Source of the DNA: Saccharopolyspora gloriosae
GTDB lineage: Bacteria; Actinomycetota; Actinomycetes; Mycobacteriales; Pseudonocardiaceae
Assembly: GCF_022828475.1 (NCBI RefSeq)
Contig: NZ_CP059557.1
Location: forward strand, 3,829,470-3,893,469
Length of the DNA stretch: 64,000 nt
Direction of reading: 5' to 3'
The notes beneath the pieces were generated by a model. It made no database searches, was not told where the DNA came from, and saw only the letters and a list, made by a program, of their open reading frames with translations. Of the stretch, positions 12,947 to 20,979 are shown piece after piece; position 1 is the stretch's first letter, and each line of letters opens with the position of its first letter. A program made the translations under genes and the position numbers.

Positions 12947-13773
12947 GCCAGCACGGTCCTTTCGAGAAGTCGAACGATGAAGTCGGCCACCAGGCCGAGC
13001 AGGGCGTAGAGCACCAGGCAGACCACGATGACGTCGGTCTGGAAGAACTCGCGGGCCATGTTCATCTCGTAGCCGATGCCCGCGTTCGCGTTGATCGTCT
13101 CGCCGAACACCAGCGCCAGCCACGCCGATCCCAGTGAGAACCGCAGCCCCACCAGCGCATTCGGCATCGCGGCGGGCAGGATCACGTGCCGCACTTGGGC
13201 GAACCAGCCGAGCCCGAGCGTTTTCGCGGCTTCCACCAGGCCCTCGTCCACGTTGCGGATGCCGCCGAAGATGTTCATGTACAGCGGGAACGTCACGGCG
13301 AGCGCGATGAGCACGATCTTCGGCGTCTCCCCGATGCCGAACCAGATGATCAGCAGCGGGATCAGGCCGATCACGGGAACCGTGCGCAGCATCTGCATCG
13401 GCGCGTCGGCGATGTCCTCACCGCGCCGGAACAATCCCGAGAGGGTGGCGAGCACGACCGCCGCGATCAGGCCGAAGACCAGCCCGATCGCCACGCGCTG
13501 CACCGACGCCAGCACCGCGTCCTGCAGCCGGCCTTCCTGCCACATCTCCCAAGCGGTGGCCACGACCGTCGCCGGGGAGGCGAGCGTGTCGTCGTCGAGC
13601 ACGCCGGTCGAGCTGAGCAGCTGCCACAGCGCGATCAACGCGATCGGGCTGAAGGTCTTGACCAGCCAGCGGGGAATCCGCTGTTGTCCTTTGGCTCGGC
13701 TGGTCCGCACCGTGATGACGGGGATTCCGCCGGTGTCGGATCGGGCGCTCTCGGGCGCCGTGGGCACAGTCAT
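12919..13773 (-). CDS. ssuC: SsuC-like sulfonate ABC transporter permease
   Basis: 284 residues with about six membrane segments. The BPD-transport EAA loop is at EAAKTLGLGWFAQVRHVILPAAMP, of which the core is EAAKTLGLG followed by ILPAAMP. Other family marks are PIALIALWQLLSSTGV, TVPVIGLIPLLIIWFGIG and GSAWLALVFGETINA. The ATG at 13773 is preferred to GTG at 13779 because GGAG lies seven bases upstream. It is the first structural gene behind the cysteine leader peptide, so control of sulfur-source uptake probably begins here. It forms the membrane channel with SsuB and receives ligand from SsuA. Confidence 0.9.
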   Translation of the reverse strand: MTVPTAPESARSDTGGIPVITVRTSRAKGQQRIPRWLVKTFSPIALIALWQLLSSTGVLDDDTLASPATVVATAWEMWQEGRLQDAVLASVQRVAIGLVFGLIAAVVLATLSGLFRRGEDIADAPMQMLRTVPVIGLIPLLIIWFGIGETPKIVLIALAVTFPLYMNIFGGIRNVDEGLVEAAKTLGLGWFAQVRHVILPAAMPNALVGLRFSLGSAWLALVFGETINANAGIGYEMNMAREFFQTDVIVVCLVLYALLGLVADFIVRLLERTVLAWRPAFRGA

Positions 13774-13846
13774 CGTCACGCTCCACTGGCGTCATGGATC
13801 TGAGGGCGACGGCACGGGTCGCGACCGGCGGAAGATCGAGCGGGGC

Positions 13847-13874
13847 CACCGCACGTCAGGTCGGACGTGCGGTG
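13847..13874 (-). promoter_or_regulatory. Strong hairpin between leader peptide and ssuC
   Basis: Perfect 11-bp arms (CACCGCACGTC / GACGTGCGGTG) around a six-base loop, about 85 bases after the leader-peptide stop and 73 bases before the ssuC start. No T-run follows, so it is not a standard intrinsic terminator. It could be the attenuating or anti-attenuating stem of the leader system, or a Rho-related element. Confidence 0.5.
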
Positions 13875-13960
13875 TCACCTGGGAAGATCAACGGCGCGGA
13901 ACCGGCGGTGCCGTCTCGGGCGAGCGGGCGGGCTCGGCCGCGGCAGTGCGGAGGCAGGGC

Positions 13961-14038
13961 TCAGGCGCTACAGAGCGCGGAGGACACTCGTGCGTTGTCC
14001 ACGTATTCACGCGTGGTGAGCGTCGCCGTCCGGGCCAT
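13961..14038 (-). CDS. Cysteine-type leader peptide upstream of ssuCB
   Basis: 25 codons, MARTATLTTREYVDNARVSSA followed by LCSA and stop. The pattern VD-x2-RV-S-S-A-L-C near the C-terminus matches short leader peptides found before sulfur-assimilation operons in many actinobacteria, in which ribosome stalling at a Cys codon is thought to report cysteine supply. There is no good Shine-Dalgarno, but a promoter is placed so that transcription would begin at or next to the A of the ATG, so translation may be leaderless. It lies 187 bases before ssuC. The assignment rests on motif and position; expression is not shown. Confidence 0.75.
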   Translation of the reverse strand: MARTATLTTREYVDNARVSSALCSA

Positions 14039-14044
14039 GCGATC

Positions 14045-14073
14045 ACGCTAACGGGACGCCCTCCCGGTGTAAA
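14045..14073 (-). promoter_or_regulatory. Predicted sigma-70 type promoter for leader peptide/ssuCB
   Basis: On the minus strand TTTACA (14068-14073) and TAGCGT (14045-14050) are 17 bases apart. The -10 box ends six bases before the leader-peptide ATG, which puts the likely start site on the ATG itself and fits a leaderless transcript. The -35 matches TTGACA in five of six positions; the -10 is weaker. Confidence 0.55.
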
Positions 14074-14338
14074 CCCAACTCGACAGACCAGGATTGACCT
14101 CCCAAACTGTGGGACTCCTGATTCCGCCGCGCACCGCCCGGACCCGGTGGAGCCGCTCACCGAACGCATCCTGCTGCCTGATCCGGTCACCGACCGGATT
14201 CCGGCACGGCCGAAACCCGCCAGGGCCTGCGCGCAGGCCACCAGTCCGCTGAGTCCGCCTCCGCGCGGCACGTGGAATCCCTAGATCCGGCCGGAAGTCG
14301 CCGAACGGCGTGTGCTGTTCGGATACGATCGCGACATC

Positions 14339-15184
14339 ATGAGCTCCACTTCCGGCGAACTGCTGGCCGTCAGCGACCTGCACGTCGCGATGGCCGAGAA
14401 CAAGGACATCGCGCGGAACCTGCGTCCGCGCACCGACCACGACTGGCTGATCGTCGCCGGTGACGTCGGCGAGCTCTCCGAGGAGATCTCCTGGGCGCTG
14501 GGCATGCTCGCCGAGCGGTTCGCGAAGGTCATCTGGGTGCCCGGCAACCACGAGCTGTGGACGCCGAAGCAGGATCCGCTGCAACTGCGCGGCGAGGCCC
14601 GCTACCTGGAACTGGTGCGCCGCTGCCGCGAACTCGGCGTGGTGACGCCGGAAGACGAGTTCCCGGTGTGGACCGGGCGCGGCGGGCCGGTCACCATCGC
14701 GCCGCTGTTCGTGCTCTACGACTACACGTTCCGCCCGGCCGGTACCTCCACGAAGGAGGAGGCCTTGGCGGTGGCCCACGAGTCGGGCGTGGTGTGCAGC
14801 GACGAGTTCCTGCTGCATCCGGACCCGTACGCCACCCGCGACGACTGGTGCCGGGCGCGGCTCGCCCACAGCCGGCAGCGGCTAGCCGAATGTGATCCCG
14901 AGCTGCCGACGGTGCTGGTCAACCACTACCCGCTGGTGCGCGAACCCACCGACGTGCTCTGGTACCCGCAGTTCGCGCAGTGGTGCGGCACCGTGCACAC
15001 CGCCGACTGGCACCTGCGCCACCGCGCCGCGGCCGTGATCTACGGGCACCTGCACATTCCTCGCACCACCTGGCACGACGGAGTGCGGTTCCAGGAGGTG
15101 TCGGTCGGCTACCCGCGCGAGTGGAAGCGCCACGGCCTGCCCGACGATCCACTGCGCCTGGTGTTCCCCGAGGAGAAGCCGTGA
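14339..15184 (+). CDS. pptH: Metallophosphoesterase, phosphopantetheinyl hydrolase (PptH-like)
   Basis: 281 residues from ATG at 14339. Calcineurin-type metal motifs occur in order: AVSDLHVA (DxH), AGDVGE, GNHE, NHYPLV and GHLHIPR. The gene overlaps the phosphopantetheinyl transferase by four bases (GTGA). The same adjacent pair exists in Mycobacterium tuberculosis as Rv2795c/Rv2794c, where PptH removes the phosphopantetheine arm that PptT adds to carrier proteins. Context therefore supports PptH activity rather than a generic phosphoesterase. A TACGAT box nine bases upstream may be a promoter -10, with little room for a ribosome site. Confidence 0.85.
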   Translation: MSSTSGELLAVSDLHVAMAENKDIARNLRPRTDHDWLIVAGDVGELSEEISWALGMLAERFAKVIWVPGNHELWTPKQDPLQLRGEARYLELVRRCRELGVVTPEDEFPVWTGRGGPVTIAPLFVLYDYTFRPAGTSTKEEALAVAHESGVVCSDEFLLHPDPYATRDDWCRARLAHSRQRLAECDPELPTVLVNHYPLVREPTDVLWYPQFAQWCGTVHTADWHLRHRAAAVIYGHLHIPRTTWHDGVRFQEVSVGYPREWKRHGLPDDPLRLVFPEEKP

Positions 15185-15873
15185 TCGAACGCCTGCTGCC
15201 CGGCGAGCTCGCTTGGGAGGAGACCCGCACCGACCCGCCGGAGGCGTGGCTGTTCGACGAGGAGGCCGTGGTGATCGCGCGCGCGGTGGACAAGCGACGC
15301 CGCGAGTTCACCACGGTCCGGCACTGCGCTCGGGCGGCGCTGGCGAAGATCGGCGTACCCGCCGCCGCGCTGCTGCCCGGCGAGCGGGGCGCACCGGGGT
15401 GGCCCGCCGGGGTCGTGGGAAGCATGACGCACTGCGCCGGTTACCGGGCCGCCGTCGTCGGCCTGGAGAAGTCGGTGATCACCGTGGGCATCGACGCGGA
15501 ACCGCACGACGTGCTGCCGGACGGCGTGCTCAACGCCGTGACGATCCCCGCCGAACGCCCCCGCATCGAGGCACTGTCCACAGCGGACCCTTCAGTGCAC
15601 TGGGACCGGATCCTGTTCAGCGCCAAGGAGTCCGTGTACAAGGCGTGGTTCCCGATCACCGGCGAGTGGCTCGGTTTCGAGGACGCCGACCTCACCATCG
15701 ACCCTGCGGGCACCTTCACGGCCCGGCTGCTCAAAACCGGCCCCGACGTGGAGGGCGAGCCCCTCACCTCCTTCACCGGCCGCTGGCTCGCCGACGACGG
15801 CCTCATCATCACCGCCATCACCCGCCTCCCCGGGCGTGAAAGCGTGCAGGGGCGACCGGCGGCGAGCCCCTAG
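15181..15873 (+). CDS. pptT: 4'-phosphopantetheinyl transferase, Sfp/PptT type
   Basis: 230 residues from GTG at 15181, translationally coupled to pptH. Family motifs are GVVGSMTHCAGYRAA, VGIDAEPHD (Mg-binding Asp and Glu) and FSAKESVYKAWFP with the catalytic Lys/Glu. It moves phosphopantetheine from CoA onto a serine of acyl-, peptidyl- or aryl-carrier proteins, activating polyketide, peptide and mycolate-type synthases. Pairing with a hydrolase that reverses the modification suggests a carrier-protein activation cycle under joint expression. Activity is secure; the carrier range is not visible from sequence. Confidence 0.93.
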   Translation: MIERLLPGELAWEETRTDPPEAWLFDEEAVVIARAVDKRRREFTTVRHCARAALAKIGVPAAALLPGERGAPGWPAGVVGSMTHCAGYRAAVVGLEKSVITVGIDAEPHDVLPDGVLNAVTIPAERPRIEALSTADPSVHWDRILFSAKESVYKAWFPITGEWLGFEDADLTIDPAGTFTARLLKTGPDVEGEPLTSFTGRWLADDGLIITAITRLPGRESVQGRPAASP

Positions 15874-15948
15874 ATCCGCCTTCGCCGACCTGACTCGCAC
15901 AAGGGGAACGTGCAGAAACGGCCTTGCGGGCGCAGGAGGCTCCCATGA

Positions 15949-16059
15949 GCGAGGAGGACGAAGCGCTACAACCCGGAGAACCAGATCGACCTGTACCGCG
16001 TCGCCGAACGATTCCTGGCCCGCCACCTCGGCGGCCGCTCACTCGACAACGCGAGCTAG
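15949..16059 (+). pseudogene. Remnant of an S9 prolyl-oligopeptidase C-terminus
   Basis: The frame 15949-16059 encodes RYNPENQIDLYRVAERFLA followed by RHLGGRS and a stop. This closely resembles the last residues of S9-family peptidases (pattern xxPENxLxFYxxxExFLxxHLGGR). No start or catalytic domain remains, and an in-frame TGA lies directly upstream at 15946-15948. It looks like the decayed tail of a deleted gene between pptT and the igr-type operon. The match is by eye and short, so confidence is moderate. Confidence 0.6.
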
Positions 16060-16071
16060 GCGGCGGCAGGC

Positions 16072-17241
16072 TCACTCCGCCGCCAGGACGAGCCCGCTCG
16101 TCGGTACCCCGGTTCCGGCGGTGACCAGCACGTTGTGCACGTCGTTGAGCTGGTTCACCGCCGTGCCGCGGAGTTGGCGCACGGCTTCGGCGATGCCGTT
16201 CATGCCGTGGATGTAGGCCTCGCCGAGCTGGCCGCCGTGGGTGTTGATCGGCAGCGCGCCGTCCAGGCCGATACCGGCGTCGGTGATGAAGTTCCGCGCC
16301 TGGCCGCGTTCGCAGAAGCCGAGCTCTTCCAACTGCACCAGCACGAACGGCGTGAAGTGGTCGTAGAGCACGGCCATCCGCATGTCCTGCGGCCCGGCGC
16401 CTGCCTGCCGCCAGAGCTGCCGGGCGACCAGTCCCATCTCGGGCAGCGCGCCGAGCTCGTCGCGGTAGTAGCTGGTCATGGTGAACTGGTCCGGTCCGCT
16501 GCCCTGCGCGGCGGCCCGGACCACCGCGGGCGGGTTCGGCAGGTCCTTCGCCCGCTCGGCACTGACGACCACGATGGCCACCGCGCCGTCGCTCTCCTGG
16601 CAGCAGTCCAGCAGGTGCAGCGGCTCGGTGATCCACCGGGAGGACTGGTGATCGTCCAGGGTGATCGGGCGCTGGTAGAACCAGGCATTCGGGTTGGTGG
16701 CGGCGTGCTGCCGGTCCACGACCGCGACTCGGCCGAAATCCTCGCTGGTGGCACCGTATTCGTGCATGTAGCGCCGAGCGAACATGGCCACCTGCGCGCC
16801 GGGAGTGCCCAGCCCCACCGGGTAGCTCCAGCTGTTGTCCACTCCGGACGAGGTCGGCGCGGCGGCCGCGGCGGCCTGCACCTGACCGAACCGGTGCCCG
16901 GAGCGCTCGTTGAACGCCCGGTAGCAGACCACGACGTCCGCGATCCCGGCGGAGACGGCGAGCGCGGCCTGCTGCACCGTCGCGCACGCCGCGCCGCCGC
17001 CGTAGTGCACGCGGCTGAAGAAGCTCAGCTCCGGCACGCCGAGTTCGCGCGCGAGGGCGATCTCGGTGTTCTCGTCCATGGTGAACGTCACCAGACCGTC
17101 CACATCGGACGGTTGCAGTCCGGCGTCGGTGAGCGCGGCACGGGTGGCCTCGGCGGCGAGCTGGAGTTCGCTGCGACCCGAATTCTTGGAGAACTCCGTC
17201 GCCCCGATGCCCGCGATGGCGGTCTTACCGGCGAAGCTCAT
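16072..17241 (-). CDS. ltp2: Ltp2-like steroid side-chain retro-aldolase (thiolase fold)
   Basis: 389 residues from ATG at 17241, preceded by GGAGGTGG and overlapping chsH1 by four bases. It has the non-decarboxylating thiolase/SCP-x fold without the usual condensation motifs: TAIAGIGATEFSKNSG at the start, VHYGGGAACATVQQAALAV near residue 85, and NTHGGQLGEAYIHGMNG late. In the cholesterol pathway Ltp2 pairs with the DUF35 domain of ChsH2 and cleaves the 17-hydroxy-C22-CoA intermediate to androstenedione and propionyl-CoA. Order chsE1-chsE2-chsH2-chsH1-ltp2 is the same as in the M. tuberculosis igr operon, which makes this call strong. Confidence 0.93.
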   Translation of the reverse strand: MSFAGKTAIAGIGATEFSKNSGRSELQLAAEATRAALTDAGLQPSDVDGLVTFTMDENTEIALARELGVPELSFFSRVHYGGGAACATVQQAALAVSAGIADVVVCYRAFNERSGHRFGQVQAAAAAAPTSSGVDNSWSYPVGLGTPGAQVAMFARRYMHEYGATSEDFGRVAVVDRQHAATNPNAWFYQRPITLDDHQSSRWITEPLHLLDCCQESDGAVAIVVVSAERAKDLPNPPAVVRAAAQGSGPDQFTMTSYYRDELGALPEMGLVARQLWRQAGAGPQDMRMAVLYDHFTPFVLVQLEELGFCERGQARNFITDAGIGLDGALPINTHGGQLGEAYIHGMNGIAEAVRQLRGTAVNQLNDVHNVLVTAGTGVPTSGLVLAAE

Positions 17242-17678
17242 GCCACCACCTCCGGTAAAGCAACCGTGACGGTGCCGCGCATGTGCTCGCCGAGTCCGTT
17301 GCGGCCCAGCACCTCCACCTCGAAGCGGGTCTCGCCGTCCACGGTGGAGCTGTCGAGGACCTGCCCGAACAACGTCAGCGTGTCGTAGGCGTAGCACGGC
17401 ACGCCGAGCTTCACCGCCACCGCACGCACCAGCGCTTCGGGTCCCGCCCAGTCCGTGACGTAGCGCTGCGCGATCCCGGTGCTGGTGAGGATGTTGACGA
17501 AGATGTCCTTCGATCCCTTGGCCTGCGCCAGATCGCGGTCGTGGTGCACGTCCTGGAAGTCCCTCGTGGCGAGCGCGGTGCTCACGATGAACGTGGGGGT
17601 CATCTCGACGCGTTCCTCCGGCAGGGACGTGCCGACCCGCACTTCGGCGGCCGTCCTAGTCCGTGGCAGCACGCTCAT
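17238..17678 (-). CDS. chsH1: Enoyl-CoA hydratase subunit ChsH1 (MaoC-like)
   Basis: 146 residues, one hot-dog fold. The hydratase signature is RDFQDVHHDRDLAQAKGSKD, with the catalytic Asp and His pair in DVHHD. The ATG at 17678 overlaps the chsH2 stop and its own stop overlaps the ltp2 start, so all three are translated together. With ChsH2 it forms a heteromeric hydratase that adds water to the double bond of the shortened (three-carbon) steroid side-chain CoA ester. It is slightly longer than mycobacterial ChsH1 at the N-terminus. Confidence 0.92.
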   Translation of the reverse strand: MSVLPRTRTAAEVRVGTSLPEERVEMTPTFIVSTALATRDFQDVHHDRDLAQAKGSKDIFVNILTSTGIAQRYVTDWAGPEALVRAVAVKLGVPCYAYDTLTLFGQVLDSSTVDGETRFEVEVLGRNGLGEHMRGTVTVALPEVVA

Positions 17679-18649
17679 GCCGCGCTCCTTCGCTGTTGTG
17701 GCCGCCAGAACGGCATGGTGACCTGCTCACCGCGGTGGAAGTCCGCCTCCACGCGCATCCCCACCGACACCTCGGCGGGATCGACGTCGTGGAGTTCGCC
17801 CAGCATCCGCACGCCCTCGTCCAGCTCCACCAGGGCGATCACCAGCGGCAGCTGCTTGCCGGGCAGCGGCGGGTGGTGGTGCACGACGTAGCTGTAGACC
17901 TCGCCGTGCCCGGCCGCGACCAGGTACGTCGGCGAGGTGGCGCCGCACTCCGGGCACATCGGCCCCGGCGGGTGCCGCAGCAGCCCGCACCGCCCGCAAC
18001 GCTGGATGCGGAGCTCACCGGCGGCGGTGCCCTCCCAGAAGTACGCGGTGTCCCGGTTGATCGCGGGCAGGATCGCCGCGCCCGCCGCCGGTTCCGGCTC
18101 GGGCTTCGGGGCCTCCTGCTCCGGCGGGCGGAACTTGAGCACCCGGAACATCATTTCGGCGACCGGCTCCGAGCCGACGTACCAGGTGTTGCGGGTGGTC
18201 ACGAACCAGCCTTCGCCCAGGCCCGTGCGCTTCGGGCCGACCACGGATTCGAGCCTGGTGGTCACCGCGACCCGTTCACCGTGCCGCAGGTACCGGTGGT
18301 ACTTCTGCTCGCAGTTGGTCGCCACCACGGAGATGAAGCCGAACTCGTCGAGCGCGGACATCATCGAGTAGAGCGGATCGTCGGTCTCGAAATCGGGGTG
18401 CAGGCCGGGCATCGTCCACACCTGGGCCATCGCAGGTGGCGCGACGAGCCCCCCGTGCACGGATTCGGCGGCCGCCTCCGGCGAGGTGTAGACGGGGTTT
18501 CCGTCGCGCATCGCCTCGACCCAGTTGTTGATCAGCGGCTGGTTCACCGGGTCCCGCGCGAGGCGCGGACTCGACTCCCCCGCCGCACTGATCCGCTCCG
18601 CGATCGCCGGGATCGCCTGCTCGGTGTCCTGGTCGGTCTCAACGGTCAT
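17675..18649 (-). CDS. chsH2: ChsH2: MaoC-like domain fused to DUF35 Zn-ribbon/OB-fold
   Basis: 324 residues. Residues about 25-170 form a MaoC-type hot-dog domain (VHGGLVAPPAMAQVWTMPG, CEQKYHRYLRHGERV). A Pro/Glu/Ala-rich linker near 175-190 leads to a DUF35 domain with zinc-ribbon cysteines RCGRCGLLRHPPGPMCPECG and an OB-fold (GEVYSYVVHHHPPLP). The MaoC part joins ChsH1 in hydration; the DUF35 part is required by Ltp2 for side-chain cleavage. This two-domain layout is specific to the cholesterol side-chain system. ATG at 18649. Confidence 0.93.
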   Translation of the reverse strand: MTVETDQDTEQAIPAIAERISAAGESSPRLARDPVNQPLINNWVEAMRDGNPVYTSPEAAAESVHGGLVAPPAMAQVWTMPGLHPDFETDDPLYSMMSALDEFGFISVVATNCEQKYHRYLRHGERVAVTTRLESVVGPKRTGLGEGWFVTTRNTWYVGSEPVAEMMFRVLKFRPPEQEAPKPEPEPAAGAAILPAINRDTAYFWEGTAAGELRIQRCGRCGLLRHPPGPMCPECGATSPTYLVAAGHGEVYSYVVHHHPPLPGKQLPLVIALVELDEGVRMLGELHDVDPAEVSVGMRVEADFHRGEQVTMPFWRPQQRRSAA

Positions 18650-18671
18650 GGCTCGTGGTGCTCCCCTCCGG

Positions 18672-19841
18672 TCAACGGGGCACTCGGGGCAGCCCGAGCC
18701 CGGCCGTGGCGATCAGTTCTCGCTGGATTTCGTTGACACCGCCGCCGAAAGTGAGCACCAGGTTGCGCTTGGCCAGCACGTCCAGCCAGCGCAGCAGCTC
18801 GGCGGTCGCGGCCTCGGCGGGGTCGCCGTGGCGGGCCACGACCTCTTCGAGCAGGCGGCCCAGCGACTGGGTGCGCTCGGAGGTGAACACCTTCGTCGCC
18901 GAGGCGTCGGCGACTTCCACCGGGCCGTCCGCCGCCGCGGCGACCTGCCAGTTCAACAGCTCGTTCACCCGCGTGCACGCGTGCACGCGCGCCAGCGCTC
19001 GCCGGACGTCGGGCAGGTCGAGCAACGGCGTCCCGTCCGGGTCGGTGCGCCGCGCCGCCCACTCGCGGACGCGCGCGAGCATCCCGTCGATCCGCCCGGA
19101 CGGGCCGAGCATGACCCGCTCGTGGTTGAGCTGCGTGGTGATCAGTTTCCAGCCCCGGTCCTGCTCTCCGACCCGCAGCCACTCCGGCACCCGGACGTCG
19201 CTGAAGTACGTGGCGTTCACGTGGTGCGCGCCGTCGCAGGTGATGATCGGCGTCCAGGAGAAGCCGGGATCCGAGGTGTCCACGATGAGGATGGAGATCC
19301 CCTTGTGCCTGGGCGCGTCCGGGTTCGTGCGGCAGGCCAGCCAGATGTAGTCGGCGTCGTGCGCTCCGGTGGTGAACACCTTCTGCCCGTTCACGACGTA
19401 CGTGTCGCCGTCGCGCACGGCGGAGGTGCGCAGCGACGCCAGGTCGGTGCCCGCTTCCGGCTCGGTGTAGCCGATCGCGAAGTGCACCTCACCGGCGAGG
19501 ATCTTGGGCAGGAAGAAGTCCCGCTGCTCCGGCGTGCCGTAGGCCAGCAGCGTCGGGCCGACCGTTTGCAAAGTGACCGACGGCAGCTGGACGTCGGCTC
19601 GCGCCGCCTCACTGGCGAAGATGTGCTGCTCCAGCGGCCCGAACCCGCGGCCGCCGTATTCGACGGGCCAGCCCACGCCGAGCCACCCGTCGCGGCCCAT
19701 CCGGCGCACGACCTCGCGGAACGCGGCGTTGTGCCGGTCGGTGGCCATCGCCGCTCGCTCCGCCGGGGAGATCAAGCCGCTGAAGTACTCGCGGAGCTCG
19801 GCCCGCAGCGCCCGCTGTTGTTCGGTGCAGTCGATGAACAT
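18672..19841 (-). CDS. chsE2: Acyl-CoA dehydrogenase subunit ChsE2 (FadE29-like)
   Basis: 389 residues with the full acyl-CoA dehydrogenase layout: N-terminal helical part, mid beta-domain (IGYTEPEAGTDLASLRT, VNGQKVFTTGAHDADYIWLA) and C-terminal helices ending NLVLTFGGGVNEIQRELIA. In mycobacteria ChsE2 forms an alpha2beta2 complex with ChsE1 that dehydrogenates 3-oxo-4-pregnene-20-carboxyl-CoA. GGAGCG lies before the ATG at 19841. It is nine bases from chsE1 and lies in the same operon. Confidence 0.92.
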   Translation of the reverse strand: MFIDCTEQQRALRAELREYFSGLISPAERAAMATDRHNAAFREVVRRMGRDGWLGVGWPVEYGGRGFGPLEQHIFASEAARADVQLPSVTLQTVGPTLLAYGTPEQRDFFLPKILAGEVHFAIGYTEPEAGTDLASLRTSAVRDGDTYVVNGQKVFTTGAHDADYIWLACRTNPDAPRHKGISILIVDTSDPGFSWTPIITCDGAHHVNATYFSDVRVPEWLRVGEQDRGWKLITTQLNHERVMLGPSGRIDGMLARVREWAARRTDPDGTPLLDLPDVRRALARVHACTRVNELLNWQVAAAADGPVEVADASATKVFTSERTQSLGRLLEEVVARHGDPAEAATAELLRWLDVLAKRNLVLTFGGGVNEIQRELIATAGLGLPRVPR

Positions 19842-19850
19842 CCGCGCTCC

Positions 19851-20963
19851 TCACCGGTCCGCGAGCCGGTCGGCGAGCGCGTCCAGCACGTGCCCGGAAC
19901 CGCCCAGCGCCCGCGCCAGGTCTTTGACCAGCGAATAGTGCCGGTGCATCGGGTAGGTCACGTCCAGGCCGACGCCGCCGTGCAGGTGCTGGCACACGTG
20001 CATCGCCGCCGGCGCCTCCTCGGCCAGCCACAGCGCCGCGACCGCCAGGTCGTCGTCCGGATCGCGGTCTTCGGCGAGTCGCCAGCACGCCGACAACGCC
20101 GCCAGGTGCAGGGTGCGGGAGGTGATGTAGACGTCGGCGATCTGGCCCGCGACGGATTGGAACGCCGCCAGCGGCCGGCCGAACTGGGTGCGGGTTCCCA
20201 CGTGCTCGGTGGTGAGCGCGAGCGCGCCCGCCACCGCACCGTCGCCGAGCGCGCACAGTCCCGCTTTCGCGCAGCGCAGCAGGTCGGGCAGCGCGTCGGC
20301 GCCCCCGAGCCGTTCCCCTCGCACCTGGTCGAAGCGCAGCGTCCACGCCGGGCCACCGGACAGCGGCGCGGCCTCCGCCACGAGCCCCGCCGCGTCAGGT
20401 CGCACGAGGGCGATCGCGGTAGTGCCGTCGTCCAGCGCGACCGGGACGAGGATCTCCCGCGCCGCATCGGCGTTGAGCACGTCGGTCTTCGTCCCGGACA
20501 CCACGAGCTCGTCGCCGTCCCGCCGCGCCGACGTTCGCGGCGCCTCGGTCAGGGGCGAAGACGGCTCGTTGAGCGCCGCGGTGAGCACTTGCCCGGAGTC
20601 CACTTCGCGCAGCAGCCGTTCCTGCTGCGCGGCCGTGCCGTGGCGCACCACCGGCAGCACGCCGAACGCCAAGGTCGCCAGCGCGGGCACGGCCGCGGCG
20701 TGCCGACCGACCTCGGTCAGCACGACGGCTGTCTCCAGCGGGCCGAGACCGGCGCCGCCGAGCCGTTCCGGGACGGCGATCGACAGCAGTCCCGCCGCCG
20801 CCAGCGCCTTCCACGACGACTCCTGCGAACCGGTTTCACCTGCTGACTCGACACCGGGACTCCGTGCGCGCCCGCGTTCCCGGGTCAGCACCTCCGATGC
20901 CAGTTCCCGCAAGGGTTGCTGCGTGTCATCGAGCGCGAACTCCACACCGGCTCCCCACGTCAT
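19851..20963 (-). CDS. chsE1: Acyl-CoA dehydrogenase subunit ChsE1 (FadE28-like)
   Basis: 370 residues, the more divergent partner of ChsE2. Acyl-CoA dehydrogenase marks include LAAAGLLSIAVPERLGGAGL, TRTQFGRPLAAFQSVAGQIAD and QHLHGGVGLDVTYPMHRHY. It is the first gene of the operon, and a perfect KstR-type site lies 17 bases before the ATG. The ATG at 20963 has a poor ribosome site; GTG at 20945 (MEFALDD) aligns better with family N-termini but its GGGGAG is only three bases away, so the start is unsettled. In M. tuberculosis cyp125 precedes this gene; here it is absent. Confidence 0.9.
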   Translation of the reverse strand: MTWGAGVEFALDDTQQPLRELASEVLTRERGRARSPGVESAGETGSQESSWKALAAAGLLSIAVPERLGGAGLGPLETAVVLTEVGRHAAAVPALATLAFGVLPVVRHGTAAQQERLLREVDSGQVLTAALNEPSSPLTEAPRTSARRDGDELVVSGTKTDVLNADAAREILVPVALDDGTTAIALVRPDAAGLVAEAAPLSGGPAWTLRFDQVRGERLGGADALPDLLRCAKAGLCALGDGAVAGALALTTEHVGTRTQFGRPLAAFQSVAGQIADVYITSRTLHLAALSACWRLAEDRDPDDDLAVAALWLAEEAPAAMHVCQHLHGGVGLDVTYPMHRHYSLVKDLARALGGSGHVLDALADRLADR

Positions 20964-20979
20964 CCCGACACGAACGCAA

